6,758 bases of DNA from Clostridiales bacterium (GTDB lineage Bacteria > Bacillota_A > Clostridia > Peptostreptococcales > Anaerovoracaceae). The notes below the pieces were generated by a model. It ran no database searches, was not told the origin of the DNA, and worked only from the letters and a program-made list of their open reading frames with translations. Position numbers and translations under genes: made by a program. The stretch is from the NCBI GenBank assembly GCA_024697655.1, contig JAILFI010000018.1:1-6758 (forward strand), given 5' to 3'. Shown piece after piece: positions 5,352 through 6,758 of the stretch (position 1 is the first letter of the stretch; the number at the start of each line of letters is the position of its first letter).

Positions 5352-5364
5352 CTACGCTTCGTAG
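5352..5364. repeat. Small hairpin in 84-nt gap upstream of the HTH/SOR gene
   Basis: CTACG-CTT-CGTAG is a perfect 5-bp inverted repeat with a 3-nt loop, lying between the GNAT stop and the HTH/SOR start. It has no T-tract, so it is not a classic terminator. It could be a half-site for the neighbouring regulator or a chance feature; no clear sigma-A promoter is visible beside it. Confidence 0.3.
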
Positions 5365-5382
5365 AGTCCGTACCGCCGCTGT

Positions 5383-5901
5383 TCAACGGCCATTCGCTGT
5401 CCAGATGCTCTTCACGATTTCCCGCTGATTCCCCTGGTAGTAACCGATTTCTTCGAAGACTGTTTCGAACCCGCAGTTTGCCAGCACTTTGCAGGAAGGC
5501 GCGTTTTCTTTGAGACTGATGCCATATACTTCTGAGATGCCAAGCGTCTTTGCCATCACCGGAAGAAATGCGCGGACAGCTTCTTCCGCGTAACCGTTTC
5601 CTCTGTATCTTTCCCCGATATGATAGCCGATCTCATAGGTGCCTTCCACCATCGGAACCATCTGAACATACCCGACAAAGCCGCCGTCTTCCTGCCGGAT
5701 CACTGCATAGACCAGCGGTCCATCCGTTGCATCGTACCAGCTCATCAGAAAAGCAACGGTCTCCCGGGCTTCCTCTACTGTCTCAAAGACCTCGTCCGGG
5801 AGGAACCGCCGTGTCGCATCATCCAGAGAGTCAGCATGGATCGCTTCTGCCATCTCCATGGTCAGTTCTGTGATCCTGAGTCTGTTCGTTAAAACTTCCA
5901 T
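5383..5901 (-). CDS. GNAT-family N-acetyltransferase (RimJ/RimL-like)
   Basis: The 172-aa protein is a single GNAT domain of usual length. The opening MEVLTNRLRI is the typical beta1 'ETxRLxLR' of the RimJ/RimL-like branch. The acetyl-CoA pyrophosphate-binding motif A is ERYRGNGYA (97-105), with the preceding strand GTYEIGYHI (87-95). The later ENAPSCKVLANCGF (132-145) is the motif B region, with the Asn and a helix that position the cofactor. Such enzymes transfer acetyl groups from acetyl-CoA to protein N-termini or small amines; the substrate here is not shown. A GTG at 5934 would add 11 residues, but it lacks a ribosome binding site and the normal N-terminus begins at Met 5901. The start overlaps the end of the upstream Ntn-hydrolase gene by 13 nt, so reinitiation of translation is likely. 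Confidence 0.88.
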   Translation of the reverse strand: MEVLTNRLRITELTMEMAEAIHADSLDDATRRFLPDEVFETVEEARETVAFLMSWYDATDGPLVYAVIRQEDGGFVGYVQMVPMVEGTYEIGYHIGERYRGNGYAEEAVRAFLPVMAKTLGISEVYGISLKENAPSCKVLANCGFETVFEEIGYYQGNQREIVKSIWTANGR

Positions 5902-6572
5902 TCCTCGATCTGTTCCCAGTTTCTGTTTTCGCACCAGTAGACCGTTCTTACTGCGACGTCATAGACCATCGAAACGACCGTCGGACACACCTCCTGCGAG
6001 ACTGCTTTCAGGACGGCAAAGCAATCCTGTACATCGAACTCATCCGATGCACCCTGCAGCATTTTTTCCGCTGTATGATATCTGTCCCGGCCCATCCACG
6101 GATGCGTTTCCGCGTCCTGTTTGAACGGCGAAAAGTTAGTCAGAACAGCATGATCCGGTTTCTCATAATACCTGCAGCCCTGTCCGGGAATGAGATGCAG
6201 CACGTTCCCGTCCGCATCCGACAGAGCAGACATGAATGTCACGCCGGGGAGGCTGAACACCGGACGTTCCTGCGCCGTCTTCCGGATCTCCTGCAGTGTT
6301 TTCTTCTGCAAAAGCAAGTCAATATCGAGCAGGAGCACATTCTCTCCATCTCCTGATGGATCGCTCCGGTCATCAAACGGCCAGCAGGTCGGCATCCCCA
6401 CGAAGTCGCCCCGGGCATTCGCGCCGAAAAGAGGCAGCCATCCTTCTTTCGGGTCATCGATCTCGATGAATACGCCTTCCGCTGTAGGCCGGACACGGTA
6501 CGTCATATCCAGAATATCTAGATTCCAGCCCACGATCGTCTTTTTCTTATTGACAACTATACTTGTACACAT
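5889..6572 (-). CDS. Short Ntn-hydrolase family protein (linear amide C-N hydrolase, choloylglycine hydrolase/AAT-like)
   Basis: The protein has 227 aa and begins MCTSIVV, so removal of Met1 would expose Cys2 as the N-terminal nucleophile. The following VGWNLDILD (14-22) aligns with the GRNxD motif of choloylglycine hydrolases and penicillin acylases, and LTNFSPF (144-150) matches their 'LTN-P-F' segment with an active-site Asn (146). GRDRYHTAEKML (161-172) matches the later Arg region seen in acyltransferase-type relatives. Family enzymes cleave linear amide bonds such as bile salts, penicillins or acyl amides; the substrate is not defined. Most relatives are about 310-350 aa, so this one is short. 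At the position of the usual Arg in GRNxD there is Trp16. The start at 6572 is fixed by the Met-Cys requirement, with GAGAAG upstream. It overlaps the GNAT gene by 13 nt. Confidence 0.78.
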   Translation of the reverse strand: MCTSIVVNKKKTIVGWNLDILDMTYRVRPTAEGVFIEIDDPKEGWLPLFGANARGDFVGMPTCWPFDDRSDPSGDGENVLLLDIDLLLQKKTLQEIRKTAQERPVFSLPGVTFMSALSDADGNVLHLIPGQGCRYYEKPDHAVLTNFSPFKQDAETHPWMGRDRYHTAEKMLQGASDEFDVQDCFAVLKAVSQEVCPTVVSMVYDVAVRTVYWCENRNWEQIEEWKF

Positions 6573-6667
6573 TGTTTCTTCTCATTCTGCTTGTTTTTAT
6601 ACAGGCGGATCCGGGAACAGTTCCGTTAGCAAAGTATCACACAGGCACCTTCCTGAACGCAACATGC
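6573..6667 (-). other. Intergenic region upstream of the Ntn-hydrolase gene
   Basis: This 95-nt gap holds a TATAAA (6601-6596 on the minus strand) that could be a -10 element about 24 nt before the start codon, but no good -35 is found at 16-18 bp. An alternative, TTGCGT with an 18-bp spacer and GATACT, lies further upstream. A short inverted repeat GGAAC-T-GTTCC is present without a T-tract. No clear terminator for the upstream minus-strand gene is seen. Confidence 0.3.
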
Positions 6668-6758
6668 TCAAAGAGCAGCGAAGATCCGGCTGCCTTTCGT
6701 ATTGAGCCAGCGCAGCAGCAGCAATGCCCCGACAGCGAATACCGCCGCCCAGATCGAC
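6668..6758 (-). CDS. C-terminal end of a membrane protein, possibly ABC-type permease (5' end outside window)
   Basis: A minus-strand frame is open from the window edge (first full codon ends at 6757) to TGA at 6668-6670. The 29 residues consist of a hydrophobic helix (WAAVFAVGALLLLRWL) followed by a positively charged, short cytoplasmic tail ending NTKGSRIFAAL. A final helix followed by '(R)WLxTKGxxIFxxL' at the very C-terminus is a pattern I associate with ABC-2-type permeases of Bacillota, but the piece is too short to be sure. It would be the gene upstream of the Ntn-hydrolase on the same strand, 95 nt away. Confidence 0.5.
   Translation of the reverse strand, partial: SIWAAVFAVGALLLLRWLNTKGSRIFAAL

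Noticed and set aside
4867..5364. A 165-codon plus-strand frame opposite the HTH/SOR gene
   Set aside because: The minus-strand frame shows full HTH, Cys and His motifs; the plus-strand translation has no recognisable features.
6550..6555. Perfect TTGACA (-35 consensus) on the plus strand
   Set aside because: No -10 match lies at 16-18 bp (TGTTTC at the expected place), and no plus-strand gene follows. It is inside the coding start of the Ntn-hydrolase.
6190..6705. A 171-codon plus-strand frame spanning the Ntn-hydrolase start and the gap beyond
   Set aside because: It is a Ser/Arg-rich shadow of the minus-strand gene with no domain features, and it crosses the likely promoter region of that gene.

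Overview
The window looks like chromosomal DNA of an anaerobic or microaerophilic Bacillota (Firmicutes) member, probably of the gut Clostridia/Erysipelotrichia type. Three things suggest this: strong AGGAGG-type ribosome binding sites, a moderately high GC content, and a gene set containing an FprA-type flavodiiron protein end, a desulfoferrodoxin-like domain fused to an XRE helix-turn-helix, and a GltS-like symporter. The lineage is inferred from gene content only. No rRNA, tRNA, CRISPR array, insertion sequence or phage gene was seen.

Layout. (1) Positions 2-259, plus strand: the last 85 codons of a flavodiiron protein, followed by a strong and probably bidirectional hairpin terminator (295-327). 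(2) Positions 384-1775, minus strand: a two-gene unit of unrecognised function, a 155-aa soluble aromatic-rich protein followed 39 nt later by a roughly seven-helix membrane protein with an exported C-terminal domain. (3) Positions 1776-1926: a divergent promoter region. (4) Positions 1927-4443, plus strand: a tightly coupled pair, a PlsC-type acyltransferase with an extra C-terminal zinc-ribbon extension and, 3 nt later, a GltS-like sodium:glutamate symporter family protein. (5) Positions 4448-6572, minus strand, convergent with the symporter: in transcription order, a short N-terminal-nucleophile amidase, a GNAT acetyltransferase overlapping it by 13 nt, an HTH plus desulforedoxin plus superoxide-reductase fusion, and a 70-aa protein resembling Imm32 immunity proteins. 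(6) Positions 6668-6758, minus strand: the C-terminal end of another membrane protein, perhaps an ABC permease.

How the parts may work together. The most interesting gene is the XRE/superoxide-reductase fusion. It keeps the four cysteines of a desulforedoxin iron site and all five ligands (four His, one Cys) expected of the superoxide-reductase iron site, joined to a DNA-binding domain, so it could be a redox-sensing regulator, an enzyme, or both. It also has an exact 21-bp in-frame duplication at its very C-terminus, and the second-shell lysine of superoxide reductases is replaced by alanine. The flavodiiron protein at the left edge also belongs to the oxygen-defence repertoire of anaerobes, but it is on the other strand 4.4 kb away, so a functional link is only suggestive. 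The acyltransferase/symporter pair is probably co-transcribed from a recognisable sigma-A promoter. The remaining genes look like ordinary chromosomal accessory genes.
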